Shown here piece after piece: positions 42,630-51,931 of a stretch of 64,000 nt of DNA. The translations under genes were made by a program, and so were the position numbers. A model generated the notes under the pieces. That model saw nothing but the letters and a program-made list of their open reading frames with translations. It ran no database searches and was not told where the DNA came from. Source of the DNA: an uncultured Pelagibacteraceae bacterium (lineage in GTDB: Bacteria; Pseudomonadota; Alphaproteobacteria; Pelagibacterales; Pelagibacteraceae); contig CABZXO010000005.1 in NCBI GenBank assembly GCA_902529645.1, positions 25,567 to 89,566 on the forward strand, given 5' to 3'. The number at the start of each line of letters is the position of its first letter. The first letter of the stretch is position 1.

Positions 42630-43565
42630 ATGTCTAGTGATCAAATTACCATAAATAACTTATCAAAAGTCTATGACAATGGATTTGAAGCATTAAAAAA
42701 CATAAATCTTAACATTAAAAAGGGTGAAATTTTTGCGATGCTTGGACCAAACGGCGCAGGAAAGACTACTCTTATAAGTATTATCTGTGGAATAGTAAGA
42801 CCATCTTCAGGAAAAGTTACCGTAGACGAATTTGATATTATTGATGATTATAGAGAAACAAGGTCAAAAATTGGTTTAGTTCCACAAGAGCTTACCCTGG
42901 AACAATTTGAAACCGTATTTAATAACGTTTCCTATTCCAGAGGTTTGTATGGAAAGAAACCTGACCCAAAACATATTGAGAAAGTTTTAAAAGATTTGAG
43001 TTTATGGGATAAAAAAGATTTAAGACTTAGACAGCTGTCTGGAGGAATGAAAAGAAGAGTTTTAATCGCGAAAGCATTATCTCATGAACCAACTATTTTA
43101 TTCTTAGATGAACCAACTGCTGGAGTAGATGTTGAGCTAAGACAAGATATGTGGAAAGTTGTTGAGAGTTTAAGAAAAACTGGTGTTACAATAATTTTAA
43201 CTACACACTACATAGAAGAAGCTGAGGCTATTGCGGATAGAGTGGGAGTTATCAACCAAGGAGAAATAATAGTTGTTGATGAAACGAGAGAATTATTAAA
43301 GAAAATGGGCCATAAAAAACTTACAGTAGACTTACAAGAAGAGGTCAAAGAAATACCAAGCAGTTTAGAAAAATATAATCTTGAAATCGGAAAAGATAAA
43401 ATATCCATTGATTATACTTACAATGTTCAAACAAAACAAACTGGTATTACAAATTTACTTCAAGATTTAAAAGATGCAGGATTTAAATTAAAAGATTTAA
43501 AAACAGAACAAAGCACTTTAGAAAAAATTTTTGTAAGTTTGGTAAAGGAAAATAAAAATGTTTAA
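42630..43565 (+). CDS. ABC-2 type transporter ATP-binding protein
   Basis: A 311-aa ATPase with Walker [10 protein letters not shown], signature [15 protein letters not shown], Walker [13 protein letters not shown] and H-loop THYIEEAE; a C-terminal DUF4162-like extension of about 90 residues. It overlaps the permease gene by 8 nt. Resembles YadG/CcmA-type exporters of ABC-2 family. Substrate unknown. Confidence 0.92.
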   Translation: MSSDQITINNLSKVYDNGFEALKNINLNIKKGEIFAMLGPNGAGKTTLISIICGIVRPSSGKVTVDEFDIIDDYRETRSKIGLVPQELTLEQFETVFNNVSYSRGLYGKKPDPKHIEKVLKDLSLWDKKDLRLRQLSGGMKRRVLIAKALSHEPTILFLDEPTAGVDVELRQDMWKVVESLRKTGVTIILTTHYIEEAEAIADRVGVINQGEIIVVDETRELLKKMGHKKLTVDLQEEVKEIPSSLEKYNLEIGKDKISIDYTYNVQTKQTGITNLLQDLKDAGFKLKDLKTEQSTLEKIFVSLVKENKNV

Positions 43566-44322
43566 TTATTATGCTTTTAAAGCAATTTATCTTCATGAGA
43601 TGGATAGATTTAGACGAACATTGATGCAATCTTTATTATCGCCAGTATTATCTACTTCTTTATATTTTATTGTATTTGGTTCAGTAATTGGAGGGTACGT
43701 TGAAAATATTGATGGAATTAGCTATGGATCATATATTGTACCTGGTTTGTTGATGTTAACATTATTAACTCAATCAATAAGCAACACATCTTTTGGTATT
43801 TTTTTTCCTAAATTTAATGGAACAATTTATGAAATTTTAGCTGCACCAATTTCAACTCTAGAAATAGTTCTTGCATTCGTTGGTGCAGGAGCAACCAAAA
43901 CTTTAATTGTGGGTTGTATGATATTCATAACTTCAACTTTTTTTGTTGAAGTTGAAGTACAATTTCCAATGTTAATGATTTTTCTTTTAATATTAGTTTC
44001 ATTTACTTTTGCATTATTCGGTTTTTTAATTGGATTGATGAGTTCTAATTTTGAACAAATGTCAATCATTCCTACTCTTGTTATAACTCCAATGGTCTTT
44101 TTAGGTGGAAGCTTATATTCTTTAGACATGCTTCCAGAATTTTGGCAAATAGTTACATATTTTAATCCAGTAGTATATCTGATCAATGGATTAAGATTTT
44201 CATTTTATGGAGTATCAGATTTTAATATATGGATAAGTGTCGGTTTAATGATAAGCTTTTTGATTATTTGTATAGTGATTGTAACAAGTCTTCTTAAAAA
44301 AGGTTATAATATAAAAGCATAA
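43558..44322 (+). CDS. ABC-2 type transporter permease
   Basis: A 254-aa inner-membrane protein with six predicted helices and the ABC-2 permease pattern: [47 protein letters not shown], and [40 protein letters not shown] near the C-terminus. YadH-like. Forms an exporter with the overlapping ATPase gene. Confidence 0.92.
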   Translation: MFNYYAFKAIYLHEMDRFRRTLMQSLLSPVLSTSLYFIVFGSVIGGYVENIDGISYGSYIVPGLLMLTLLTQSISNTSFGIFFPKFNGTIYEILAAPISTLEIVLAFVGAGATKTLIVGCMIFITSTFFVEVEVQFPMLMIFLLILVSFTFALFGFLIGLMSSNFEQMSIIPTLVITPMVFLGGSLYSLDMLPEFWQIVTYFNPVVYLINGLRFSFYGVSDFNIWISVGLMISFLIICIVIVTSLLKKGYNIKA

Positions 44323-44325
44323 ATA

Positions 44326-44490
44326 ATGATTAAATATATTCTTCCAGCTATTATTATTTTTTTGATTGTTTTGTTCTGGGAGAAAATTACTGAATTTGTA
44401 GAAAAAAAATTCAATGTTAAGCTTAATTATATTGTCGTTAGCTCCATAATTGCTGCAATAGCGGTAATTCTTCTGCTCCTTAATTACTAG
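44326..44490 (+). CDS. Small membrane protein (54 aa)
   Basis: Begins MIKYILPAIIIFLIVLFW and ends AAIAVILLLLNY: two predicted membrane helices flanking a charged segment EKITEFVEKKFNVKLNY. It starts 3 nt after the ABC-2 permease stop and ends 5 nt before the next gene, so it fits an operon. No family recognised. The tight spacing on both sides supports it being expressed. Confidence 0.6.
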   Translation: MIKYILPAIIIFLIVLFWEKITEFVEKKFNVKLNYIVVSSIIAAIAVILLLLNY

Positions 44491-44495
44491 GATTC

Positions 44496-44764
44496 ATGAA
44501 CATTCTTGATGTTTCAAATTTTGAAATAAAGGAAACGGATGGAGTTTTTACCTTTAAAAATGAAAACACAACAATAGGATTTGTTAGATTTAATGAGATA
44601 GGTGAGGTAGAGTATATTTTTGTTAATCCAATTTTTAGAAAACAAGGGTTAGCAACCAAATTATTACAATTAGTAAAAAAAAAACTGGAAAAGAAATAAT
44701 ACTTCAAGAACCGATTAGCCCTTTAGGATTGAAATTATTAAAATCATTTAAAAGATGGAAATAA
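44496..44764 (+). pseudogene. GNAT N-acetyltransferase, frameshifted at a poly-A run
   Basis: The intact first frame gives 67 aa ending KKKLEKK at a stop at 44697-44699, with GNAT acetyl-CoA motif NPIFRKQGLATKLL. A run of ten A (44675-44684) precedes the stop. If one A were added the frame would continue TGKEIILQEPISPLGLKLL...KRWK to a stop at 44762-44764, which matches the missing GNAT C-terminus and overlaps the next gene by 10 nt. So either a one-base deletion (natural or sequencing) or transcriptional/ribosomal slippage. Without the tail the fold is incomplete. Confidence 0.7.
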
Positions 44765-45501
44765 ACTTTTTATTTTTCTTAACAGTTGTTCCTGCCATTA
44801 TTTTATATGGAATTGCAAAATCAGGTCTAGGTGGTTCTATGACTTTAATTTCTGTTCCTTTAATGACAATAGTAATGCCATTAAATCAAGCTTTAGGAAT
44901 TATTTTACCAATTTTAATATTTTCAGATTTTATTGCTGTTTATAAATATAGAAAGGAATTTGACTTAGGAACTTTAAAATTAATGGTTCCATTTGCAGCT
45001 ATTGGGATATTTATTGGATCATTAACTTTTTCATATTTTTCAGAGGAATTACTTAAATTCATAATTGGAGTTATGGGCTTCTTATTTGCTGGTCATTACT
45101 TTTTTTTTAAAAAAAATAAAGAAAAAAGATCAGAAAAAAACTTTTTTAAAGGTGGTACTTGTTCGGTCGTTGCTGGATTTACAAGTTTTTGCGTACATGC
45201 AGGAGGAACTCCAACTAGTCTTTATTTACTCCCGCTTAGAATGAAAAAAGAAATTTATGTAGGTACAAGAATATTTTTTTTCACTTTCGTAAATTTAATT
45301 AAACTTCCATTGTACATTAGTTTATCTATGACAAACTTTGAGTCTTTTAAGCAGTCAGTAACATTGTTTCCACTTGCATTATTGGGAATATTAATTGGAT
45401 ATCAATTACTTAAAATTATAGAGGAGAAATTATTTTACAATATTTTATATGCTTTAATTTTTGTTACTAGTGCAAAACTTTTGTATGATTACCTGGTATG
45501 A
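44755..45501 (+). CDS. TauE/SafE family sulfite/organic anion exporter
   Basis: A 248-aa membrane protein with about eight helices. TauE/SafE signs are ILYGIAKSGLGGSMTLISVPLM at the N-terminus, RKEFDLGTLKLMVPFAAIGIFIGSL, and GFTSFCVHAGGTPTSLYLLPLRM beginning the second half. Probable exporter of sulfite or a sulfonate-derived anion. The start overlaps the reconstructed end of the GNAT frame. Confidence 0.88.
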   Translation: MEINFLFFLTVVPAIILYGIAKSGLGGSMTLISVPLMTIVMPLNQALGIILPILIFSDFIAVYKYRKEFDLGTLKLMVPFAAIGIFIGSLTFSYFSEELLKFIIGVMGFLFAGHYFFFKKNKEKRSEKNFFKGGTCSVVAGFTSFCVHAGGTPTSLYLLPLRMKKEIYVGTRIFFFTFVNLIKLPLYISLSMTNFESFKQSVTLFPLALLGILIGYQLLKIIEEKLFYNILYALIFVTSAKLLYDYLV

Positions 45502-45555
45502 TTTAATAACGCATTAAAATTTTAAAATTAGTGTTAGATAATAATTATTATAAAA

Positions 45556-46110
45556 ATGAAAAAAAAATTTAAACCAAGAATTAAAGCAAGATTAAGAAAA
45601 AATAGACAAGCTTTAAGTAAAAATATTGATAATTTTTTTGGATGGGTTAAAGGTGCAAAACTTGTTGAGCTTAAAGAATGTAATCCCGAAGAGGATCCTG
45701 TTAGACCAGAATTAGATAACAAGTTTAGAACAGGATATGGAAGAAAGATTTTTGGTGTAGAATATCAAGGAGAAATCCATGCTGTAATGTGTTTTGCTTA
45801 TACAAATGAAATTCCAAAAAGTGTTGAAGAGTTAGAAAAATTGAGTACCGATGCATTTCTTCAAACAGCAATGAGAGATCAATCAGGTGGTCGAATAGCA
45901 ATTGCTTATACTGTCTGGTCCAAAAAAAAGGGTGGGGGAAAATTGATTGTAAAAGAAGTATTTAAAAATATAAAAAAATCTAATCATTTAAATAGATTGG
46001 TAACCCTTTCACCTCTAACAGAAATGGCAACAAATTTTCATGAGAGAAATGGCGCTAAATTAATTCAAATTAATGAAACTACACAAAATTTTGAATACAA
46101 AGTTATGTAA
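45556..46110 (+). CDS. Hypothetical protein, possible GNAT-like fold
   Basis: A 184-aa protein with a very basic N-terminus (KKKFKPRIKARLRKNRQ) followed by FGVEYQGEIHAVMCFAYTNEIPKSVEEL, IAIAYTVWSKKKGGGKLIVKEVFK and a C-terminal FHERNGAKLIQI. The last pieces (strand, GGGK-like turn, helix, RNGAK) look like an acyltransferase core, but I cannot place it firmly. Located in a run of short core genes; 2 nt before the SOUL gene. Confidence 0.6.
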   Translation: MKKKFKPRIKARLRKNRQALSKNIDNFFGWVKGAKLVELKECNPEEDPVRPELDNKFRTGYGRKIFGVEYQGEIHAVMCFAYTNEIPKSVEELEKLSTDAFLQTAMRDQSGGRIAIAYTVWSKKKGGGKLIVKEVFKNIKKSNHLNRLVTLSPLTEMATNFHERNGAKLIQINETTQNFEYKVM

Positions 46111-46112
46111 CA

Positions 46113-46679
46113 ATGAAAATTATTAAACTTTATTTTATAGTATTTTGTACTTTATTTATTTTATCTTATTCTGCAGTTATGGCTTACGAAGAAGCAAATT
46201 ATGAAGTTGTCTCTAAAAATGAGGTTTATGAGGTTAGAAAATATTCTGATCGTTTAGCGGTGGAAACAATTACATCTGGAATAGATAGTAATTTTAGAAA
46301 GTTATTTAATTACATTTCAGGAAGAAACGATACCCAAGAGAAAATTAAAATGACTACCCCAGTTACTCAGGTTGAGAAAAATGGAAATATAAGTATGCAA
46401 TTTTACTTGCCCTCTAAATTTAATTCAGAAAATGTACCAAATCCAAGCAGAGAAGATGTTAAAATAGTTAATATTGAAGGAGGATACTACGCGGTGCTGA
46501 GATATTCTGGACGAGCTTCAGATGGAAACTTTCTTAAGCATAAAAAAATTTTAGAAAAAGAGTTACAAAAAAATAATATATCAATTATAAGCCCACCAAT
46601 TAGAGCAACCTATGATAGCCCATTTACTCTACCAATGAATAGAAGAAATGAGGCTATGTTTAAAGTGGAATTAAATTGA
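46113..46679 (+). CDS. SOUL heme-binding family protein, secreted
   Basis: A 188-aa protein with signal peptide residues 1-24 (ending AVMAYE). The SOUL motif follows: YEVRKYSDRLAVETITSG, FNYISGRNDTQEKIKMTTPVTQ and the C-terminal PFTLPMNRRNEAMFKV. SOUL proteins bind heme or porphyrins; this one should be periplasmic. Its stop overlaps the TTG start of the next gene. Confidence 0.9.
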   Translation: MKIIKLYFIVFCTLFILSYSAVMAYEEANYEVVSKNEVYEVRKYSDRLAVETITSGIDSNFRKLFNYISGRNDTQEKIKMTTPVTQVEKNGNISMQFYLPSKFNSENVPNPSREDVKIVNIEGGYYAVLRYSGRASDGNFLKHKKILEKELQKNNISIISPPIRATYDSPFTLPMNRRNEAMFKVELN

Positions 46680-47092
46680 AGAAATCAAAATTTAAAGCAA
46701 TGGTATTATCTTGTATAGATCCAAGATTTCAACATTTAGTCCACAATCATTTACAAAAAAAAAAATTAATAGGAAAATATAGTGCTTTCACAATTGCAGG
46801 TGCAGCTGTTGGGGTTACACATAATAAATTCAAAAAATGGCATAAAACGTTTTATGATAATTTAGGAACTTCTATTCAATTACATAAAATAGAAAAATTA
46901 ATTGTTATTAATCATAAAGATTGTGGTGCTGCCAAAATTGCAAATGGAAAAAAAGAATTTACCTCAGTTAATGAAAAAAAAATTCATAAAGAGTCGTTCT
47001 TAAAAATTAAAAAACAAATAAAAAAAAAATTTCCAAAATTGAAAGTAGAATTTAATCTAATTTCTTTGGATAGTAAAATTACTAAATTTTAA
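46676..47092 (+). CDS. Small beta-carbonic anhydrase-like protein
   Basis: A 138-aa protein retaining the zinc-ligand pattern of beta-carbonic anhydrases: CIDPR (C-x-D-x-R) in LSCIDPRFQH and H-x-x-C in VINHKDCGAAK. It is much shorter than the 200-residue enzyme because segments around and after the core are missing. The TTG at 46676 (overlapping the SOUL stop) is taken as start; an ATG at 46700 is an alternative that leaves only two residues before the SCIDPR motif. Activity uncertain. Confidence 0.75.
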   Translation: MKKSKFKAMVLSCIDPRFQHLVHNHLQKKKLIGKYSAFTIAGAAVGVTHNKFKKWHKTFYDNLGTSIQLHKIEKLIVINHKDCGAAKIANGKKEFTSVNEKKIHKESFLKIKKQIKKKFPKLKVEFNLISLDSKITKF

Positions 47093-49627
47093 TTATTGAT
47101 TTCTTATTAGAGGATAAACTTTAGGATTTAAATATTTTAAATTTGTTAGCAATATTAAAATTAAAGTAACAAAGCCAATTGAAAATCCTAAATAAATTAA
47201 AACTTTAAAGTCAAACATCCATACTAGGTCAAAAATATTTTCCATAATAAATTTTGAACCAATCACTGCAAAAAATATTGCAATTAATATTACAGATTTA
47301 AAAATAATGATGAACTCAATTAGCGATGAAAAAATAATTTGTTTTTTTGAAAAACCTAAAATTTTAAAGACTAAATTTTGATATTCTTTAATTTTTCCTT
47401 GAACCATAATTGCGCTCGAAATTACGATTAACCCTATCACAATAGTTACCGCTGAAATTAAAGTAACTGCAATAAATACTTTATTCAAAACAGCAGTAAC
47501 TTTAGATAAATAATCTGCAATTTTTATCATTGATAAACTCGGCATGATTTCAAGCATTTCAGTTTCATCAAATTTCTTTGAATTAAATTTTGCAGTAGCT
47601 AAATATTCGTGTGGAATATTTTTTGCAAATTGAGGATTAAATAACATTGCAAAATTGATGCTCAAATCTCGATAATCTACCTCTCTAAAATTAATGACCT
47701 CTCCTTCAATTTCTCGTCCATAAACATTTAAAGTAAAAATATCACCTAACTGAATGTTAAAATCTTTAGCGACTTTTGCATCGAGAGATATTTGAAGTTG
47801 ATTTGGGTTTGATAAATCCCACCATTTACCTTCTAAAATTGGATTATCTTCAGGTATATTTTCCACCCATGAAGATCTTCGTTCGCTACCAATTACCCAG
47901 TAACTATCATTATCTGGTTTAATATAAGTGCTAGGATCCACACCATTAATTTTTACAATTCCAGAGGATACCATTGGCACAATTTCAATAGATGCATTTG
48001 GATCCATATTTAAAATACCTTGTTCAAATTTATCTCTTTCTCCTTTTTGAATTCCTACAAAGAAATAATCAGGCGCAATATCAGGAATAGATTTAGCAAT
48101 TTCTCTTTGAAAATTTGTACCAACTAAAGCTAATGTTAATAACAATGTAACCCCTAAGCCAAGAGACATAACTGTAATGGGAGTTATACTTTTTGTTTGG
48201 GTAATATTTTTAATCGAAACTTTTAAAGAAATTATTGAACTAGATTTGAATTTTTTTAGGAAAAAAATGATTAATTTTGAAATTAAGAAAAATACAATTA
48301 AACAAACAAAAAAAGCAGTAAAGTAGCCCAAGCTATAAGAAGGTTGTTCAGATCCTATTGTGAACAATAAAATTAAAATAGATAATAAAACAAAGCTTAG
48401 AACAACTGATTTTTTAGAATAATAAAATTGAAGGTTTTGAAATACGTTTCTAAATAAATTAGATGCTTTAACTTGATCAATAGAGCTAATTGTCGGAATA
48501 GAAAAAATTACCAGCACCAACAATCCCACTAAAAATATTTTTAAAAAATTAAGCAATGAAAACACTGGATAAACATTCAGTCCCAATCCATCAGATAAAT
48601 ATTTATCCGCTATTGGTACAATTAAAAAACTCGATCCATAAGCAACCACAGTGATGATAAATAAAAGTATAAATAACTGCAGATAATATAGTGTTTTAAT
48701 ATTGCCCGAATAAAAACCAACTGCTTTTCGTACAGCTATCGACATGTTGTTTTGATTAATAAAAGAAAGAAGAGTATTTGCTATTCCAATACCCGCTATC
48801 AACATTGCGCTGATAGATACAAGGGATAAAAATTGAGAAAAATTGTTAATAATTCTTTTTATTCCACTCGCAGAATTTTCAGGATATCTAAGTTTAACTT
48901 TTTGATCGTCTTTAAAGATTTTCTCTATTCGTATTTCAATTTCTTCTGGATTATCATTTTCATTAAACTTTACTTTGTACTCATAGTTTAAAAAGCTACC
49001 AATTCCGTTGAGTTTTAAAATTTCCAAAGTTTGTTTTCCTGCCAAAGCCCAATCGCCAAATGCAACAAATCCACTTACATCTGGTACTGATTTAATAATT
49101 CCAATTACTTTAAAATTTTGATCTTGGACTTTTACTAATTCATTAATTTTAATATTCAGGGTTTTTGATAAACTTTCATTGACCAAGATAGTGTTAGGTT
49201 CTTTGTGCATTCTTTCATAAGCACCACTTGGCTCATACACAACATTTCCATACAAAGGATATTTTTCATCTACAGTTTTAATTCTAGTAAATAATGATTT
49301 ATTTTTTTCTCTGCTAGTAGTTGAAAGCATAGTGCTGAACTCAATCATTTGAGAAACAGTTGCAAATTCTTTAATTTTTTTAACTAGATCTAAATTTCCT
49401 TGATTGCGATTGTAATCAATCTCTAAATCTCCACCCAAAAGAGCTTTGGCATTATCATTTAGTTCTTTTTTAAGACTATCTTCAATTGTGAAAATAGCAC
49501 TTAAGATAAATAAACTTATAAAGAGTGTGACAATGATACTGGAAATTTTATGATAATTTCTGCTTAAGTCTTTTAAAGCGTATTTAAATATCAAACTAAA
49601 CTCTGAAGGATTATTTAATTTTTCCAT
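47093..49627 (-). CDS. ybbP: ABC transporter permease, FtsX-like, YbbP family
   Basis: An 844-aa membrane protein with one N-terminal helix, a large periplasmic domain (about residues 50-250), FtsX-type helices, a second periplasmic domain and a last helix set near residues 700-840. Internal NNMSIAVRKAVGF and KVFIAVTLISAVTIVIGLIVISSAIMVQGKIKEYQNLVFKILGF are typical of the family. Overlaps the end of the ATPase gene by 17 nt. With the ATPase and tesA it forms the conserved ybbA-ybbP/tesA cluster. Confidence 0.87.
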   Translation of the reverse strand: MEKLNNPSEFSLIFKYALKDLSRNYHKISSIIVTLFISLFILSAIFTIEDSLKKELNDNAKALLGGDLEIDYNRNQGNLDLVKKIKEFATVSQMIEFSTMLSTTSREKNKSLFTRIKTVDEKYPLYGNVVYEPSGAYERMHKEPNTILVNESLSKTLNIKINELVKVQDQNFKVIGIIKSVPDVSGFVAFGDWALAGKQTLEILKLNGIGSFLNYEYKVKFNENDNPEEIEIRIEKIFKDDQKVKLRYPENSASGIKRIINNFSQFLSLVSISAMLIAGIGIANTLLSFINQNNMSIAVRKAVGFYSGNIKTLYYLQLFILLFIITVVAYGSSFLIVPIADKYLSDGLGLNVYPVFSLLNFLKIFLVGLLVLVIFSIPTISSIDQVKASNLFRNVFQNLQFYYSKKSVVLSFVLLSILILLFTIGSEQPSYSLGYFTAFFVCLIVFFLISKLIIFFLKKFKSSSIISLKVSIKNITQTKSITPITVMSLGLGVTLLLTLALVGTNFQREIAKSIPDIAPDYFFVGIQKGERDKFEQGILNMDPNASIEIVPMVSSGIVKINGVDPSTYIKPDNDSYWVIGSERRSSWVENIPEDNPILEGKWWDLSNPNQLQISLDAKVAKDFNIQLGDIFTLNVYGREIEGEVINFREVDYRDLSINFAMLFNPQFAKNIPHEYLATAKFNSKKFDETEMLEIMPSLSMIKIADYLSKVTAVLNKVFIAVTLISAVTIVIGLIVISSAIMVQGKIKEYQNLVFKILGFSKKQIIFSSLIEFIIIFKSVILIAIFFAVIGSKFIMENIFDLVWMFDFKVLIYLGFSIGFVTLILILLTNLKYLNPKVYPLIRNQ

Positions 49628-50276
49628 CTTTTATTTTTATTTTTCTTTTAGCTTTGTCAGCAAGTTTAGGGTCATGGGTTACCATGATTAAAGAAGAACC
49701 TTCTTCCTTGACATACTTAAATAAAATATTTGCAATCATGATAGAATTTTCGGTATCTAGGTTTCCGGTTGGTTCATCTGCTAAGATTAATACCGGTTTC
49801 ATTGCAATTGCTCTAGCGATAGCAACCCTTTGTTGTTCACCACCTGATAATTGACTTGGTAGATTATTGAAACGGTGTTTCAAACCAAAACGATCTAATA
49901 AAATTTTTGATTCTTTTTCTGGATTTTTGAAATTATTAAGTTCGAGTGTAAGCGCAACATTTTCAACCGCTGTATAATTAGGAATTAAATAAAATGACTG
50001 AAATATTATTCCAATATTTTTCTTTCTTACCTCAGATACTTCGTCCTCACTAATGCTAGTTATTTCCTGATCATTAAATATTATTTTACCAGAGGTTGGT
50101 TTTTCTAAGCCCCCAATTAACATTATTAAACTTGTTTTCCCTGAGCCACTTTCTCCGACTACTGAAACAGTTTCTTTTTTCTTAATATTTAAATCAATAT
50201 TCTTTAAAACATTGATACTATCTTTACCAGTTTGGTATTTGAGATTTATTTTTTTTAATTTAAGAAGAGCACTCAT
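49611..50276 (-). CDS. ybbA: ABC transporter ATP-binding protein, LolD/YbbA-like
   Basis: A 221-aa ATPase starting MSALLKLKKIN at 50276; the ATG at 50324 would add 16 unusual residues. Walker A GESGSGKTS, signature LSGGEQQRVAIARAI, Walker B LILADEPTGNLD, H-loop THDPKLA. The start ATG overlaps the tesA ATG on the opposite strand (CATG). Partner of the 844-aa permease. Confidence 0.9.
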   Translation of the reverse strand: MSALLKLKKINLKYQTGKDSINVLKNIDLNIKKKETVSVVGESGSGKTSLIMLIGGLEKPTSGKIIFNDQEITSISEDEVSEVRKKNIGIIFQSFYLIPNYTAVENVALTLELNNFKNPEKESKILLDRFGLKHRFNNLPSQLSGGEQQRVAIARAIAMKPVLILADEPTGNLDTENSIMIANILFKYVKEEGSSLIMVTHDPKLADKAKRKIKIKDGKIK

Positions 50277-50886
50277 GAATAAAACTATATTTATAAAAAT
50301 TTTGATATTCTTTCTAGTGCACATAAACGTAAGTGCAATAGAAAAGGTTGTTTTGTTTGGTGATAGTTTGATGGCTGGTTATGGATTACCAAAAGAACAT
50401 CATTTATCAATAGTTTTAGAAAAAAATCTTAAGCAAAGTGGTTTAAACATTAAAGTCATTAATGGGAGTGTTTCTGGAAGCACATCATCAGGTGGATTAA
50501 ATAGAGCTGATTGGAGTTTATCAGAGCCAGGAATAGATTTAATTATTTTAGGACTAGGAGCCAATGATATGCTCAGAGGAATTCAACCAGGAGAAACGGA
50601 AAGAAATTTAGAACAAATAATAAATGTTGCTCAGAATAAAAAGATTAAAATTATTTTAGCTGGAATGGTAGCGCCAGATACTCATGGGAAAAAATATAAA
50701 AAAGAGTTTGATGCTATTTATCCAAAGTTATCAAAAAAATATAATTTAGCATTAATCCCATTTCTTCTTGAAGGTGTGGCACTTAACCCAAGATTGAATC
50801 AACAAGACGGCATACATCCCAACAAAGATGGAACAATTAAAGTAAGTGAAACAATAAAAAAAAGTATTATTAATATAATTAATTAA
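50275..50886 (+). CDS. tesA: SGNH lysophospholipase/arylesterase (TesA-like)
   Basis: A 203-aa esterase with signal peptide residues 1-20, then block I VVLFGDSLMAGYGLP (catalytic Ser in GDSL), block II GSVSGSTSSGG, block III GLGANDMLRG and block V DGIHPNKDG (catalytic Asp and His). The start ATG shares two bases with the ybbA start on the other strand; AGAAGAG lies 7 nt upstream, within ybbA. Periplasmic hydrolase of acyl esters. The adjacent ybbA/ybbP order matches that in other proteobacteria. Confidence 0.92.
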   Translation: MNKTIFIKILIFFLVHINVSAIEKVVLFGDSLMAGYGLPKEHHLSIVLEKNLKQSGLNIKVINGSVSGSTSSGGLNRADWSLSEPGIDLIILGLGANDMLRGIQPGETERNLEQIINVAQNKKIKIILAGMVAPDTHGKKYKKEFDAIYPKLSKKYNLALIPFLLEGVALNPRLNQQDGIHPNKDGTIKVSETIKKSIINIIN

Positions 50887-51342
50887 ATGAAAATCTTTAT
50901 ATCAATATTTGGCTTATTATGTTGCCTTAGTTTTGCCCAAGCTCAAAATACAAATATTACACTAAATTCTGATTTGAACTTAAATTGTAAATTTGAAAAA
51001 GTAATTTTAAAAAATCCAGACCATAACTTTGAATCTTTCACAAAAGATCAAATTAAAAGAAAAGATATTAATAAGTTAATAATCGAGTCTAAAACACCAG
51101 ACATTCTAAATGTTAAAAATCTATCAGAATTTTTTAATAAAATTGATTTAGAAGTTAAAATTTCGAATAAAGATATATTCTTAATTCAAGCGTTCGATAA
51201 AGAGAGGAATTATTCTGAGTCTGCAGTCTATACTAGAAAAACAGGCGAACTTATTCACGAAATCACAACCAATATAAAACAAGAGGAAAAAGAAAAAGAT
51301 ATTTCTTTTTATAGTTGTAAAAATAACAACAAAGACACTTAA
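50887..51342 (+). CDS. Hypothetical secreted protein
   Basis: A 151-aa protein with a signal peptide of about 19 residues (MKIFISIFGLLCCLSFAQAQ). The rest is polar, with two Cys that could pair, and reads as mainly beta-strand plus charged loops. It begins directly after the tesA stop codon, so it is cotranscribed with tesA. No motif recognised. Confidence 0.7.
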   Translation: MKIFISIFGLLCCLSFAQAQNTNITLNSDLNLNCKFEKVILKNPDHNFESFTKDQIKRKDINKLIIESKTPDILNVKNLSEFFNKIDLEVKISNKDIFLIQAFDKERNYSESAVYTRKTGELIHEITTNIKQEEKEKDISFYSCKNNNKDT

Positions 51343-51382
51343 GACCAAAGACTCTAATTCTAATATTTGATAACATCTCAAT

Positions 51383-51931
51383 ATGAAGAAGTTATTATTA
51401 GTAATTTTGTTTTATTTATTTTCGCAAGTTAGTTCTTTAGCAAACGAAAGAGATACTAGACTGAACCAATTATTTAATGAGTTAAAAGCAAATAAATCAA
51501 AAGTAGCTTTTATAATTGAACAAGAAATTTGGGCCTTGTGGAGTACTCATCCAACAGATGAAAAACTTACTGCAAGATTAGAGGAAGGTTCTCAATTTGT
51601 GAGAGATCAAAACTATATAAAAGCAAAAGATATTTTTACTGAGGTTATAAATCTAGATCAAAGTTGGGCTGAGGCTTGGAATAAAAGAGCAACTGTGCTT
51701 TATATGCTAGGAGAATTTGAAAAATCTCAAAATGATATAGATCAAGTATTAGCCTTAGAACAAAGACACTTTGGAGCTTTAGCAGGGCAAGGTTTAGTAA
51801 ATATTCAGCTAAAGAATTATGAAAAAGCAATAAGAAGTTATGAGCAAGCACAAGAAATTTACCCTGCTATGAGATCACCAAAAATAATGATTAAGCAAAT
51901 AGAAGAATTAATGAAACAACAAACAATATAA
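51383..51931 (+). CDS. Secreted tetratricopeptide-repeat protein
   Basis: A 182-aa protein: signal peptide residues 1-20 (ends SLANER), then TPR-like helical pairs around residues 70-165 with AEAWNKRATVLYMLGEFEKSQNDIDQVLALE and GALAGQGLVNIQLKNYEKAIRSYEQAQ. Probably a periplasmic scaffold. Stop overlaps the ATG of the SRAP gene by one base. Confidence 0.85.
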   Translation: MKKLLLVILFYLFSQVSSLANERDTRLNQLFNELKANKSKVAFIIEQEIWALWSTHPTDEKLTARLEEGSQFVRDQNYIKAKDIFTEVINLDQSWAEAWNKRATVLYMLGEFEKSQNDIDQVLALEQRHFGALAGQGLVNIQLKNYEKAIRSYEQAQEIYPAMRSPKIMIKQIEELMKQQTI

